The position numbers and the translations under genes are program-made. A DNA stretch of 64,000 bases, taken from NCBI GenBank assembly GCA_036852015.1, contig JAANDG010000128.1, positions 186,001 to 250,000 on the forward strand. The letters are read 5' to 3'. The stretch comes from Pelodera strongyloides (Eukaryota > Nematoda > Chromadorea > Rhabditida > Rhabditidae). This document shows, piece by piece, positions 13,901-24,327 of this stretch. A model generated the notes under the pieces. It made no database searches. It was not told the origin of the DNA and saw only the letters and a list, made by a program, of their open reading frames with translations. Numbering within the stretch: the stretch's first letter is position 1; the number at the start of each line of letters is the position of its first letter.

Positions 13901-13977
13901 AGGTCGCTTCCACCAATGCAAATATCGTAAGTAACGTGAAAGAGGAAACAGGATCGACTCTGCAAATCGAACTTTAA
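10921..13977 (+). CDS. Two-domain ureidoglycolate-lyase-like (AllA-type cupin) protein
   Basis: Eleven exons join in phase to 352 residues: 10921-10991, 11461-11542, 12115-12262, 12323-12411, 12639-12749, 12828-12893, 13026-13148, 13293-13373, 13446-13547, 13625-13735 and 13903-13977 (TAA). The N-terminal half starts with PFPSSSPYGSIVPV, like the AFxxYGDVI opening of ureidoglycolate lyase, and carries the HAVRINADTVHSLPL strand. The C-terminal half repeats the plan with GTKGVFIMIVASPD, then SLRALKITGGVKLPAGWWHS, matching the family's RAF...GVxYxRGVWHxPL core. Bacterial AllA is about 160 residues, so this is a tandem duplication of the fold. AllA splits ureidoglycolate to glyoxylate and urea; whether either half is active cannot be told, as the second half has a single H in WWHS where AllA has HH. 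The junction between exons 3 and 4 (12262/12323) is uncertain because the better-looking acceptor at 12314 would create a stop. Confidence 0.5.
11964..12040. repeat. Direct repeat of about 33 bp, two copies
   Basis: The unit cagcaaagaaaaagaggag followed by gcgcgagagaaatt occurs at 11964 and again at 12007, inside the second intron of the cupin-type gene. Confidence 0.85.
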
Positions 13978-14825
13978 ATTGGCTTGTTCAGTAGTTGAGT
14001 ATTCGAAGTTCAAATTATTTATTCTGTGAATAAAAATTCAGAATGTGAACTCCCATCAATGATTGAAATTAGACAAGTAACTAGGCAAAATAATCATCGC
14101 CTCATAAATCGTCTCATAAACAGGAGTCTACTAAGCAATAATTAAACCGTCAAAACATATTGATGTGTCTTCAGTATATGTTTCTTTTCGAATATGCTTT
14201 TTTGCCTATTCTTGAACAACAATATTGGTACCTGAAACAGGTATTACTTGTTTTTGTTTTAGTATGGCCATCGACTTCGTGTCAGACAAATGTCTGGCCA
14301 TCTTTAGTGTTTTGTCGTTTTCGGTAAAATATTAGTGCCCATAGCAGTAGTATAAGGACATCAGTAACGATTAACAAGCCAATCCAATTGAAGATACAAT
14401 TTGGCATAGATGGGATTATCTAAATGTTCACATGTTTTGAGAATGTGACAATTGTCAACAGCTGTAGCATAGGAGCACAATGGGGGTATAATACCAAATG
14501 GCTAATAATATGTTGAAAAGGGAAGCTCGGTCAGAGACTGTTCAAACTGGTGCGCACTGCAATTCTTATGTATTATATTGATTTGGAACTTTCTCCTGTT
14601 CTCGTGATTATCAATTCACTCTTGTCGAAATCAACTAACCGGTTTTGGCAAGATACAGTCTTGTTTTTCTTATGTTTCCCTGCTATGCGTTAAATGTTGT
14701 ATGCAATATTGATAATGAGCGTGCATAACAAGCTTGCACAATAATAAGTGAAAATTTTATTTCTCGTTATGTACAGACATGCATGTAAGCAATAAAGTTA
14801 CTAGATAGGTTTAGTATACTGATAT
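13978..14825. other. Intergenic between convergent genes
   Basis: Separates the 3' end of the cupin-type gene from the 3' end of the first cysteine-rich gene. No coding signal was seen on either strand. Confidence 0.6.
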
Positions 14826-16754
14826 TTACTTGCGACGCTTGCAGCACTGTGAACCTCCATTGCAGGGGTTGTAGTTTTCCGGGCAAGCACAAGTGTTCGA
14901 CTGTTGTTTGGGAGCACACTGGGTGACGGCAGGCTGGCAAGTGTCACTGCATGAGTTCTGGCAAGCGGGCTGACACTGATATTGGGGCTGACCCGCAGAT
15001 TCGCACTGTTGTTCGCAGGCATTCTCGCATTGGGGAACACAGCTCTCTCCCTGCTGGAGTTGGAGGCTAATCTAAAACAAAATAAGTACAGAATTGCCAA
15101 CGCATCAATGTTAATTTGAAAACTCAAGCTGTTTGTTAAAGATCTGATGTGGTAATTTTGATCACCTGGAGAACGGTGGGTGCGTTGGTGGTAGCCGCGG
15201 CAGATTGGCAAACGGATTGGCATCCAGCCTGGCACGGATCGCAAGCAGACTGCTGCTGCTGGCACACATTGTTGCACTTTTGTTCGCAGACGGGTTGGCA
15301 AACAGCCTAAAGTTAAGCGTAAACATTAAAACTATTCTTTTGGAAAATGGAAGTGTTTCTTTTCTGCTTACAAGCACACCTGTGTCGTGGTTGCAACAGT
15401 GGTGGTCGTTAGTGGCTGCTCGCAACATTGGTCCTGGCAAGTTCCGCACTCCATGGGGAACTCAATGCACACCTGTAATGGTTTCGCCTATCACTTCGGA
15501 GCACTGGGTTGCTGGAAACACAGACTGTTTGCCTTGAATTATCGGTATACCTGGAAGCATGCGCGGAGACATGAGGGCTGGCACTGCGCAGGGGCGACGC
15601 TGGTGGTTGTCGTGGTTGTCGTGGTTGTCGTGGTTGTCGTGGTAGTCGTTGTGATCGGCGTGCAGACAGCCTGAAGTCAATAAATAAAGAACGTTTCACA
15701 TTAACCGATACAGAGCTTATCCTCAAGCCGACAATTTCTACCTGGCATGTGAGCTGGCAAGAGTAGCACTGAGATGGTTGTTGCTGGCACACAGGCTGGC
15801 AAGTGTTTTGGCATTCGCATTGGGCGGGAGTAGGGGCAGGAGCGGGGGTGGTCGGCTGGTCACACACTGGCTCGCAGGTTTGTTCGCATCTAAAGTTGGC
15901 CAAGGATAAGGTCCTGTAGATGAAGAGTTCTCTAAGTAAAACAAGATCTAACTAAAATAACACACCTATCGTTGCAGGTGGACACTGGCTGAATCTGAAT
16001 ACAAGCTGTCACACATGAAGACTGGCAAATGTTGCACGCCGAGTTCATCTGCTTAAAAAGAAGGGTTTTTATAATCTTAAACTATCGGAAATAAACAGAA
16101 AAGGAAGGACTTGCATCCAACAGCATTTCCCAAGAAAATAAAGAAGCAGGCATATGGACAGCGACGAAAAGGGTAAACGACCACATGCGGCTATAGAAGT
16201 TGTTACACTTCGGTATTAAAACTGTAAATTGACTATGTAATTCCTAATTGAAAGCATGAGCATACAGGGGCCGGAGTTGTGATTGGCTGGCAGAGACATG
16301 GGGCTTGTGTGGAGGTCATGGGCGCGGGCTGGTACACGGGCTGGCATTGACAATTGCTGGGAGCCTGGGTAACTGGTTCGCAAGCACATTGGTTGCTTTG
16401 CTGCACGGGCTGGCAGCTACAGCCGTTTCCGTTGCCGTTGCCGTTTCCGTTTCCGTTGCCGTTTCCGTTGCCGTATCCGTATGCTCGGCGCAGACGAATC
16501 TAAGGACATAATTATAGTTAGAAGATCCAATCGGAGATACGAGGCTTATATCTAAATATCCTCTATGATCCGAATCTGACTAGAACATGAATGCGTCCAA
16601 TTTGGAAAAAATGGTCTTTGTGCTTTTCTGTAGACGTACAATTTCAAACCAACTAAGCTAATTTCAAAAGTGATAAAGTAACGCATAGAAAGTACAGTAC
16701 CGGTTCGGCAACAGCAAGGGCGCAGAAAGCGAGGGCAACAATAGCGAATCGCAT
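14826..16754 (-). CDS. Secreted cysteine-rich C-triple-X repeat protein, paralogue 1
   Basis: Eight exons in phase (16754-16701, 16499-16266, 16048-15966, 15889-15742, 15670-15551, 15472-15380, 15306-15166 and 15071-14826) encode 372 residues. A signal peptide (MRFAIVALAFCALAVA) is followed by a dibasic RLRR that could be a furin-type site, then eight Gly-Asn pairs. The rest is Cys/Gln/Pro-rich with repeated C-x3-C-x3-C runs, for example CENACEQQC and CQNSCSDTC, the pattern of the nematode cysteine-rich repeat family (Pfam C_tripleX as I recall it). Modules are separated by TTPAPAPTPA-type linkers and a run of 17 threonines. The protein ends in CCKRRK. It is probably an extracellular matrix, cuticle or eggshell component cross-linked by disulfides; no enzyme motif was seen. 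Its sister copy lies 4.5 kb away in the same orientation, and six of eight exon lengths are identical. Confidence 0.85.
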
Positions 16755-16810
16755 GTCGTAAGAGTGGAAATGTGTCGCTGGTTGATGTGTCTGCCATCCG
16801 CTTCCGCGCC

Positions 16811-16817
16811 TATATAC
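16811..16817 (-). promoter_or_regulatory. TATA box of cysteine-rich paralogue 1
   Basis: On the minus strand gtatata lies about 57 bases before the ATG. The surrounding 130 bases (16730-16862) are almost identical to those before paralogue 2, so the promoter was duplicated with the gene or has been conserved. No splice acceptor is seen before this ATG, so ordinary transcription start without trans-splicing is likely. Confidence 0.65.
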
Positions 16818-16862
16818 TCACGCGCACGGGGCTTCCGGTCAGGAGGCGGTGCCGTTCTTTTG

Positions 16863-18973
16863 CTCTCGGGGAACAAAAAGACCTACGTCTGACGTTGGGA
16901 ACACAGTAGCCGAAATGCCGAAACGCATTAGTATTGTACAGAACACGGTCAAAAACGCATTATACACACAGAGCTGGGGATTTGGAAGAAAGTAGACATA
17001 TGCGATCGAAAAGGAGTGAAGGAAAAAGTGGTAGACAAACTGTAGACGCGAATGTGGTGCGCAAACCGATTGCGATATAAAAACAAACATTCCGGGCTTT
17101 GAAAATTACTTGAGGTCTCCTCTAAAGAAAGAAACATTTCTACGCATTACTTTTTTTATCGAAAGCCAAAACAAGCCTCGTTGGCCATATAACACTTATA
17201 CTCACCAAAAAACGCATGAGAGCCAGAAAACCAGATGTGTGTTAAAACTTTACACAAGAAAAAGAACGTTGATATGGTAAATTGTTATACACCTCCATTT
17301 GGTAACTGAAATATAAAACATGCAGAAACTTTATCATAAACGTAAAATACATACAGCGTTCGACAGTTTGCTGTCACTGGTGCTGGTAAATTTGGGATGG
17401 TAGTTTCTGAAAATAGTGTACTGACGGATGTTCTACCCACAGCCACAAAAGTGTAAATTTTTGTAAAAACTTCTTTATTTTTTAACGATCTTGTCCACGG
17501 TCCCCCGCTCAGTTGAAGGGATACTCTTGGTGGAAAGCGGCTGCTTGAATCAAACGTGTTCGTCTCATCAATAAACTATTATTACTATACTTAAATAGTA
17601 AAGAGTGTCATTTTGCTTCATCAACCATTGAAAAGCGGCTTTGAACTCGGCTGGGTATTGAGTTTGCAGTATTGTCCGAAGAACTTTCCACTTTAAACAA
17701 AGGATGGCCCGGATGCCAACTGATACCAGAAAAAGTTAAAGGAAGAGCGCAGATGTTGAGTGCATTGTACGTGCGGAACAGAAAATTGCGCTTTCCGAAA
17801 AAAAAGGAAACTGGAGTACGTTAGTATCCGAGTTAGGCAACTGACACTTTATCAACACTAACAAGTTCTACTTTTATCATCTGTAGGCCACCATAGAAGA
17901 GGGCATCAAGGCAGGTTGTCGTTTCTTTCAACATTTTCAGTCGTCATATGTGATAGCTTGTATTAGATTCAGTCAGTGTCGATCTGCAACTATCGGTGTG
18001 TTTTGCCGCCTACGGCTCTTCTTGGTTAACAAAATCATGAAAACTTTTCCGTAGGAGACAGAAATTGCGATGCTTCTTTTTCCAAAGTAACAACACTTTA
18101 TAAGGTTTGCCTGTACGGTCTTCACTAACCATAAGCACAAATATCTTACTATAACATTTTAACACTCAAGACTTCAGTTACTAGCTTATCCACAAAACAA
18201 TTTATGTGATTTAGAGCATTTTATCATCAAAAATATCAAAAATATCCCTGCGATAATCACATTAATATCCGCCATATCGAGACTCATACATATGGAACCG
18301 CCAAATCGAGTTCAGTCATTCCGCATGCCCGTGCGAGGGTTTTTAAGGGAGCCAATTTGTGTGACCAACTGATGTCCTTAGTCTGATTCCATTTCGATTA
18401 TTGACCAGAAAGTAATCAGCGGCACTTCATAAGCAATTGATGAAAAATACGTTTTCCTCGAATATGTCTCCGAAGTAAAATGGACAATAGCTTTAACTGG
18501 AATTTGTGGGACAATGTTACCGGAATTAGCCTAATTCATTTGCAATTTATCTTTAACTATGGTGGGGTATGTATGTAAATCCAGCATTCACCACTATATA
18601 TTATCCTATGCATTATGTTTGCCTGCATGCGATATAATATGCAAGTGCTAGTAGAAATGAAAGAGTTTGCCACAATGAAATAGATCGCTACTCTTCGATT
18701 ATGTGAGACTATCCATGGTGCGTTTTTTTTCAGTGACTTGCTACCTTGACGTAAGAAATGGTAAGAAATCCTCTCAGTTTTGGCACACGAAATGTTTTTG
18801 ATAAACATTTCTTTATTATTTTGACTAATGTGTCATTGTTTCATTATATCATGCAATACTGACAGCTAATGTCACACAATTCGCAACAATTAATATTTGA
18901 AAATTTGTTCTCCATATGTACAGAAATGCATGGAAACAATAAAATTACTAGATATGTTTTGTATTTCTGATAT
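16863..18973. other. Spacer between the two cysteine-rich genes
   Basis: No coding signal. At 17571-17590 the string aataaactattattactat also occurs at 37,754; this may be the 3' tail of a decayed retroelement. Confidence 0.5.
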
Positions 18974-21284
18974 TTACTTGCGGCGCTTGCAGCACTGTGA
19001 ACCTCCGTTGCAGGGGTTGTAGTTGTCAGGGCATGCACATGTGTTTGACTGTTGTTGGGGAGCGCACTGGGTGACGGCAGGCTGGCAAGTGTCACTGCAT
19101 GAGTTCTGGCAAGCGGGCTGACACTGATATTGGGGCTGACCGGCAGATTCACACTGTTGTTCGCAGGCATTCTCGCATTGGGGAACACAGCTCTCACCCT
19201 GCTGGAGTTGGAGGCTGATCTAAAACAGTGTTGTTACATATGCTGTTACATATTTCTGATAAATCAATGTTAATTTGAAACCTAAAATGGTTTGTTAAAG
19301 ATCTGATGTGATACTTTTGCTCACCTGGAGAACGGTGGGTGCTTGGGTGGTAGCCGCGGCAGATTGGCAAACGGATTGACATCCAGCCTGGCACGGATCG
19401 CAAGCAGACTGCTGCTGCTGGCACACATTGTTACACTTTTGTTCGCAGACGGGCTGGCAGACGGCCTGAAAGTTTAGAAAATGAAAGTAGAAAATTTGCA
19501 GTCGTTGTTTAAAATGTTTACACTTTCCAATGTATGATGAAGGTTTCCTATGATAAACAAAACAAACCTGGGTCGTGGTAGCCACAGTGGTGGTTGTCAT
19601 TGGCTGCTCACAACATTGGCTCTGGCAAGTTCCGCACTCCATGGGGAACTCAAGGCACACCTATAATTATGCAGGATTATTATTCCAGAATCGTTAGGAG
19701 CTGGAAACTGATTTCGCTTTTAATAAGCGTCATACCTGGAAGCAAGCGCGGAGGCATGTGGGCCGGCACTCCGTAGGGGCGGCGGTCGTGGTCGTCGTAG
19801 TTGTGGTAGTCGTTGTGATCGGCTCGCAGACGGCCTGAATTGAAATGAACGAAGAATGATCCATAGGAACTGTCACATAGAGCTCACTGTCAAGCCGATA
19901 ATTTATACCTGACATGTAAGCTGGCAAGAGTAGCACTGAGATGGTTGTTGCTGGCACACGGGCTGGCACGTGTTTTGGCATTCGCATTGGGCGGGAGTAG
20001 GGGCAGGAGCGGGGGTGGTCGGCTGGTCACACACTGGCTCGCAGGTTTGTTCGCATCTAAAGGTGGTCACGGATAAGGCCCTGTACACAAAGAGTTAGTT
20101 AAGTAAAACTTGAGTGAACTAGGTAAAATAACACACCTATCGTTGCAGGTGGAAACTGGCTGAATCTGAATACAAGCTGTCACACATGACGACTGGCAAA
20201 TGTTGCACGCCGAGTTCATCTGCTAAAAAAAGAAGGATTTTTATAGTATTAAACTGTCGTTAATGGTATCATACCACCACCAAATAAACAGAAAAAGAAA
20301 GACTGTTTTGCATCCACCAGCATCCCAAGAAAGTAAAGAAGCAGGCATATGGAGAGCGACGAAAAGAGGTTAACTAAGGACATATATTACCTGCGTCGGA
20401 AGAGATGTCTATGTTCTAACTGATTTTTTTTCCATTCTAATCGTATCTAGGGGATTGAGTGGATTTATGGATCTAAACTGTTCCAGAGAGAGAAGGATTC
20501 CACCCTCTCACCAATGCTTCTGTGTTTTTCTTTGGCTGTATTCCACAGTGGCTCTCTGAGCTCTCAGATAAATGAGAGAGACGTGTGCCGTCGTCCTATT
20601 GACATACCTGCTCAATTGACTATTCAGCATCATTTATCTTTCCCCTTTCCTGTTTGCCTATCATTATTAAATAGTAAATCTTAGGCCCAAAATCAGTAGT
20701 TGGACTCTGCGATAACTAGGCAATGAGGCGCCCTTGGTAGATATTAATCTTCTTGGACAACTCCGATGTTGAAAATGGAAATAATATCTAATCGTAAGCA
20801 AAAAGCATACAGGGGCCGGAGTTGTGATTGGCTGACAGAGACATGGGGCTTGTGTGGTGGTCGTGGCAGCGGGCTGGTACACTGGCTGGCATTGACAATT
20901 GTTGGGAGCCTGGGTAACTGGTTCGCAGGCGCATTGGTTGCTTTGCTGCACGGGCTGGCAGCTACAGCCGTTTCCGTTGCCGTTTCCGTTGCTGTTTCCG
21001 TTGCCGTATCCGTATGCCCGGCGCAGACGAATCTAGGAAGAGAGGTCATAACCATGGTTATAAAGATCCAGTCGGCTTATATCTAAATATCCTCTATAAT
21101 CTAAATCTGACTAGAATATGAAAGCCACCAATATGAAAAAAATGCTCTCTGTGCTTTTCTGTAAACATACAATGAAAACCAACTAATCCAATTTCAAAAG
21201 TTATAAAGTATTGCATAGAAAGTACAGTACCGGTTCGGCAACAGCAAGGGCGCAGAAAGCGAGGGCAACAATAGCGAATCGCAT
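18974..21284 (-). CDS. Secreted cysteine-rich C-triple-X repeat protein, paralogue 2
   Basis: Eight exons: 21284-21231, 21032-20811, 20219-20137, 20056-19909, 19834-19736, 19660-19568, 19465-19325 and 19219-18974, encoding 361 residues. The signal peptide, RLRR site, C-x3-C modules and CCKRRK end match paralogue 1 nearly residue for residue. The two differ in length only at low-complexity runs: six Gly/Ser-Asn pairs instead of eight, and 11 threonines instead of 17. Exon 3 encodes the same residues in both. Intron 2 is 591 bases here against 217 in paralogue 1, because of an insertion of roughly 370 bases within 20,370-20,800. The role is presumably the same secreted structural one. Confidence 0.85.
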
Positions 21285-21340
21285 GTCGTAAGAGTGGAAA
21301 TGTGTCGCTGGTTGATGTGTCTGCCATCCGCTTCCGCGCC

Positions 21341-21347
21341 TATATAC
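21341..21347 (-). promoter_or_regulatory. TATA box of cysteine-rich paralogue 2
   Basis: gtatata on the minus strand, about 57 bases before the ATG, at the same distance and in the same context as in paralogue 1. Confidence 0.65.
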
Positions 21348-21402
21348 TCACGCACACGGGGCTTCCGGTCAGGAGGCGGTGCCGTTCTTTTGCTCTCGCG
21401 GT

Positions 21403-24327
21403 ACAAAAAGACCCGCGTCTGGTGTTAATCGAGAACACAGTATCCCAAACGCATTTGTAGCGAGCGAGACATGGTCAAAAACAGGGACAAATTCAAATGC
21501 GCACAATGTGGGTAGAGAAAGAAACAAACACACAGAGAGAACCGTAAGAGATGGAAAGTGAGTGGGGGAAAATGAGGTAGACACGCTGCGGAAGCGCATG
21601 CGGAAAAGAAACGACCGCCGCGATAGCAAAAGAAATCGTATAATGGGAATGGTATGCAAAACATACAGCTAGACGTCTTTTCCAGTGCAAAACTTGAAGA
21701 AATGAAAATGACCATAAAAGCTAAAGCAATGTTAAACCGTACGCAAACCAAAAATCGTCTCTTTTCATTAATTTTCGCTAGAATATAATACCACTAAAAA
21801 TAAATACTTTATTATATGCATTGTTTCGATTTTGTGTACCTTTCTTTAATTTTGTTGTCAATGCCGTGTTGTCTAAGACACTAGAGTCTTGTACATAGTA
21901 GCTTCACACCGGCATCTCAAAGAAGCACTCCAAATCGCAGGAACAAAACTCGAGAGTTTGATAGTCGTTTGCGGCGCATGTTTTCCTGTTTTCCTAAAAA
22001 AATGGTAAACATAACTGTTTCCGACTGCATAAAAAAATTGCTCTGGTTAGACTAAAGCAACTATTCCTCTGATCCGTTAATATTCATCGATCATCTCCCA
22101 AAACCTGGCAATGGTCGACGTCATCGGGTGCCCTTTCAAAGGACCCATTGTGAATGGCTCCTTTGAAGAAAAGCGCTACAATGCTTGGCACCTATTCATC
22201 TAAACGCGCGCTGCTTGTCGTTATTGCAGTCAACCATGTAACTGCAAGCCGCGTCTGCATAGGTGTACATTTGATACCCGAGTAACGTATTTTTGCATAG
22301 GTCCAGTCTGAGTTCACTGGGCAGGTTTCGCACCAACGATGGAAACTTACAGAATAGTCACCAAATTTACACTTGATTGAAATGAACTAACAATAAGATG
22401 ACCAGAAAGGGCATACTGAACGGTACGTGATTGTTGGAACAATTTATTATATTTGCAGTACATATATAGTACAAGTTGAATATACCTTTGATGAGGAATA
22501 TTCAACTTGAGTACTATACACACTGTTTAGTTTCATCTCCTTGATTGATTCCATGTAGGCATTATGCGCCGCCGTTTAACTAATCCATACAAAAAAAAAG
22601 AAAAAATAGACAGTGAAGTGTTTGTGGAAATCTGCTACTTTTTCAAGATTGCGTTTTATTCACAACAATAAGTAACGGAAATGCATCTACGAGACCCCAT
22701 TCTTTATCAAAAGCATTAGTATGACAAGCAGTCCAAAAAAGTGTTTATTTCTTTGAACATGTAATGTTTTTGGAAGTGCTTCTATCATTCATCCTTTTTT
22801 ACGTGTGCTTGTTCTGGATGTGATATTGTACACAATTCCTTCTTATTACTTTATGAACAGTTCACCTAATATTTGGTCTGCGCAATTTTTGCACTTTTTT
22901 TTGTCGCTAAAAGTGCACATGTTCTGGTCCACGTGTGCGAACTAGACTGCAAAGAAAAAGTGCTTCTGTTTGCATTATGGCAAAAATCCTTCAAACTGGC
23001 TATGGTACTGCTAAAGAAGTACGTATATGTTCAAAAATCATTGGGATCAGGACGCATCACTTGTTCGTTAACATAACAAAGATATTTCCCATAAAGTACG
23101 TGCATAGCATAATTTCTCGGGGGAAACAGTACACCACGTGAATCGTCGACGCTACTTAATTTTTATGCTCTTTGTTGTGAAGCGCATGTGTGCGCGATTC
23201 GTGAATCTCAGATTACCTTTTCAAAACCACCCTCTGAATCCACTAAATCACGTTTCTTTTGTGACAACCAGGGTGGTCTTTCTCCATTCATTAACGTACG
23301 ACTTTGACAAAAAGTGAAGAAAAAAAAATAGTAAAAATGACTCGCTGATAATCCGCAATAGCCATGAGTGCTCATGCTCTGAAAGCTTGTTCAGACGTAA
23401 ATATGTCAAGGTTCGTGTTCTGTTCTATAAGGTCTAGTTGTGTTGCGGCAAGCCATTGAATCCTTCCTTGGCGAGAGTTCCGTTTCTGGATTGATGTTGT
23501 CTTTCTACGTACTGTTTGTATTAATGTATATACCAGCCATCTCCCTTTTTTTCGCCCTTAGAGATCCGTGTTTGCTAACTCCCGAATTGCCTGTCGCTAT
23601 GTACTGGGAATTGTATTCGATATTTTTCCTCAATCTACGTTTCCCTCTCATTCTATGGGAAAGTCGGACGTTAAAGGAGGCAAGCGAGGGATGCGAGCTG
23701 TCACGTGCAAACGAAAATTATGTAAAGGGGACCCCGGTTATGTTTTTGGGGTATTTAAGGAAATCCTAATGAATATTGAACAATACGTCTGGTTTGACGG
23801 GAACATATTTAACTGGAGAAACCTCAGCCAACTTGCACAAATAAGAAATCTTTTCATAAGAAAACACCGCAAACCTTTACTTGAAACATATGGCACTCTG
23901 TGAAAGATTAAATAAATGCAGAGATCAATGAATTGAGATCGACCACTAATGCTATCATAATAATCGTGAAATATATCAGGTAATTAATCAATAACTAAAA
24001 CCGAGAATGTTAACACATTAATCAATACAAATTATACAAATACCCATATGCTCATGTTGGTGGCACAGAAATAGATTATTAACACAGATACAATTACGTT
24101 TGAAAGAGTTGCACAAAAGCACACAATTCATAATTGTAATGGCAGTTTTCATTTGGAAGAAAAACAAATAAGAATTAAAAACAAAATTAATTACCAACTT
24201 ACGCTAAGGAGCAACGTTACTGTGTTGTTGAAGCACTGAAATTACTGCTTGCTAAAATGTCAAGGTAAGTATAGTCGATTAATGACTGGAGCTTTACATT
24301 AAGATAAGTTTCTTCTAAAGGCTAGTT
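21403..24327. other. Intergenic, no gene seen
   Basis: Divergence between the two paralogue upstream regions becomes strong here. The longest open frames (for example 23,440-23,903 in two frames) have no splice or composition support. A hairpin lies at 22,464-22,518. Confidence 0.55.
22464..22518. repeat. Inverted repeat, 18-base arms
   Basis: tatagtacaagttgaata pairs with tattcaacttgagtactata across a 15-base loop (acctttgatgagg region). Confidence 0.75.

Noticed and set aside
15205..15903. Several overlapping open frames of 70-160 codons over the cysteine-rich genes
   Set aside because: They are other-frame shadows of the phase-consistent exons; the plus-strand valine run is the poly-threonine stretch read backwards.
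23440..23903. Two overlapping plus-strand frames of about 110 codons
   Set aside because: They overlap in different frames, have no recognisable motif and no matching splice signals.
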